From positions 455,237 to 493,049 of the forward strand of contig MKVY01000038.1 of the NCBI GenBank assembly GCA_001899525.1: a stretch of 37,813 nucleotides of DNA, written 5' to 3'. Under the pieces are notes generated by a model. That model worked only from the letters and a program-made list of their open reading frames with translations, made no database searches and was not told where the DNA came from. This document shows positions 36,361 to 37,813 of this stretch, piece by piece; the stretch's first letter is position 1; every line of letters begins with the position of its first letter. The stretch comes from Rhizobiales bacterium 65-9. Its GTDB lineage: Bacteria > Pseudomonadota > Alphaproteobacteria > Rhizobiales > Beijerinckiaceae. The position numbers were made by a program, and so were the translations under genes.

Positions 36361-37791
36361 ATGCTGCCGTTTCCCGTTCTCGCGCCGGCGCTTCCCGAGA
36401 TCATCCTTGTCGTCGGCGCGCTCTGCCTCGTGCTGCTCGGCGCGATTCAGGGCGATGGCGCGCGCCGCGCGATCCAGACGCTTTCGGTCGGTCTGCTGAT
36501 CGTCGTGCTCGGGCTCGTGCATCTTTCGGGCGGAAAGCAGGGCGTCGGCTTCGAGGGCGCGTTCATCGCCGACGGCTTCGCGCAATTGATGAAGGTGTTC
36601 ACGCTCATCGCGTCGATCGCGACGCTGCTGATGTCGTTTCAGTGGCTCGAGCGGGAGCGCGTCGAGCGTTACGAATATTCGCTGCTCGTGCTGCTCGCGA
36701 CGCTCGGCATGATGATGATGATTTCGGCCAACGATCTCATCGCGCTTTACATCGGCCTCGAACTGCAATCCCTCGCGCTGTATGTCGTCGCCGCCATCCA
36801 TCGCGACAACAGCAAGGCGACCGAGGCGGGCCTGAAGTATTTCGTGCTGGGCGCGCTGTCCTCGGGCATGCTGCTGTATGGCGCGTCGCTGATCTATGGT
36901 TTCGCCGGGACGACGTCGTTCTCCGGCATCGCCGCGGTGGTGAAGGGCGGCGCGCCGCTTGGCGTGGTCATCGGCCTCGTCTTCCTGCTTGCCGGGATGG
37001 CGTTCAAGATTTCCGCGGTTCCGTTCCATATGTGGACTCCGGACGTTTATGAGGGCGCGCCGACGCCTGTCGCCGCCTTCTTCTCCGCCGGCCCGAAAAT
37101 GGCGGCGATGGCGATGTTCGTGCGCGTCGTGATCACGGCTTTTCCCGCGATCGCGCCGCAATGGCAGCAGATCGTGATCTTCATCTCGATCGCGTCGATG
37201 GCGCTTGGCGCGTTCGCCGCCATTGGCCAGACCAACATCAAGCGGCTGCTCGCCTATTCGTCGATCGCCAACATGGGCTACGCGCTGGTGGGGCTGGCGG
37301 CGGGAACGCCTGAAGGCGTGCAGGGCGTCATCACCTACATGGCGATCTATCTCGTCACGACGCTCGGCTCCTTCGGCTGCGTGCTGCTGATGCGGCGGGA
37401 CGGGCAGGCGGTCGAGACGATCGGCGATCTCGCCGGCCTTTCCCGCACGCGGCCATGGCTCGCTTTTTCGCTCGCCGCGATGATGTTCTCGCTCGCCGGC
37501 ATTCCGCCGCTCGCCGGCTTCTGGGCGAAGTTCTATGTCTTCGGCGCGGCGATCAATGCGAAGCTGTTCGCGCTCGCGATCATCGGCGTCGTGACCAGCG
37601 TCGTCGGCGCCTATTACTATCTGCGCATCGTGAAGCTGATGTATTTCGATGAGCCGAAGCCCGCCTTCGACCGCGGCGACGCCAGCGTCAACGGCGTCGT
37701 GATCGTCTGCACGATTTTCGTCGCCCTGCTGTCCATCGCTCCCGCCGCGCTGTTCAACGCCGCCGCCGCCGCCGCCCGGTCGCTGTTCTGA
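36361..37791 (+). CDS. nuoN: NADH-quinone oxidoreductase subunit N
   Basis: The 476-residue antiporter-like subunit completes the membrane arm. ANDLIALYIGLELQSLALYV (key Glu), VPFHMWTPDVYEGAPTPVAAF and IKRLLAYSSIANMGYALVG are conserved. It starts 10 bases after nuoM without a strong Shine-Dalgarno, so it may depend on reinitiation from nuoM. It is the last nuo gene in the cluster. Confidence 0.98.
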   Translation: MLPFPVLAPALPEIILVVGALCLVLLGAIQGDGARRAIQTLSVGLLIVVLGLVHLSGGKQGVGFEGAFIADGFAQLMKVFTLIASIATLLMSFQWLERERVERYEYSLLVLLATLGMMMMISANDLIALYIGLELQSLALYVVAAIHRDNSKATEAGLKYFVLGALSSGMLLYGASLIYGFAGTTSFSGIAAVVKGGAPLGVVIGLVFLLAGMAFKISAVPFHMWTPDVYEGAPTPVAAFFSAGPKMAAMAMFVRVVITAFPAIAPQWQQIVIFISIASMALGAFAAIGQTNIKRLLAYSSIANMGYALVGLAAGTPEGVQGVITYMAIYLVTTLGSFGCVLLMRRDGQAVETIGDLAGLSRTRPWLAFSLAAMMFSLAGIPPLAGFWAKFYVFGAAINAKLFALAIIGVVTSVVGAYYYLRIVKLMYFDEPKPAFDRGDASVNGVVIVCTIFVALLSIAPAALFNAAAAAARSLF

Positions 37792-37792
37792 C

Positions 37793-37813
37793 GTGGCGAT
37801 CCCAGGCGCGCAC
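37793..37813 (+). CDS. Possible start of a gene downstream of nuoN (truncated)
   Basis: A GTG codon lies one base after the nuoN stop and is open for the seven codons to the window edge. In many Hyphomicrobiales the biotin-protein ligase gene birA follows nuoN, so that is the likely identity. Nothing in the seven residues can confirm it. Confidence 0.25.

Overview
This 37.8 kb window is a GC-rich stretch of an alphaproteobacterial chromosome. The glnB-glnA pair, the tRNA-Leu-tig-clpP-clpX-lon run and the separate nuoC and nuoD genes in a full 14-gene nuo cluster all fit the order Hyphomicrobiales (Rhizobiales). An RpoH-type promoter of the rhizobial form and a rhizobial-style intergenic palindrome agree with that. 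Genus cannot be fixed from the sequence alone. Nearly everything is chromosomal core. There is no CRISPR array, prophage, integron, transposase or restriction system, and no gene-free gap exceeds 300 bases.

Layout. Bases 1-4465 (mostly minus strand): a truncated FecR-domain/outer-membrane beta-barrel fusion, D-Ala-D-Ala ligase (ddl), an intergenic palindromic repeat, glutamine synthetase (glnA) with its terminator, and the PII regulator glnB. Bases 4609-8062: NAD(P)H-hydrate repair enzyme (nnr), a small secreted protein, and a convergent Tat-exported multicopper-oxidase-like protein that has lost almost all copper ligands. Bases 8241-12121: tRNA-Leu(UAG) and the protein-quality-control genes tig, clpP and clpX, with a strong terminator after clpX. 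Bases 12186-16158: a peptide-type ABC transporter (binding protein and two permeases, no ATPase) followed by an ATC-hydrolase-like protein. Bases 16154-18814: lon, with a heat-shock-type promoter and a terminator. Bases 19011-21292: tRNA-Val(UAC), a secreted ClpP-fold protein, tRNA-Asp(GUC) on the minus strand, a small secreted protein and an M15-type peptidase.

Bases 21543-37791 hold the whole respiratory complex I operon, nuoA to nuoN, in canonical order. Three non-Nuo genes interrupt it: a four-helix-bundle (S23/IVP) gene between nuoC and nuoD, a small exported protein between nuoD and nuoE, and a lipoprotein between nuoF and nuoG. The last bases may begin another gene after nuoN.

The most unusual feature is the four-helix-bundle cassette. 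It is about 451 bp, AT-richer than its host operon, bounded by exact 10-bp inverted repeats, and fits between the nuoC stop codon and the nuoD ribosome-binding site. It looks like a scarless insertion of a small repeat-flanked element into an essential operon. Secondary points are the copper-less multicopper oxidase, the FecR-barrel fusion, the N-terminally extended NuoH and the RpoH-type lon promoter.
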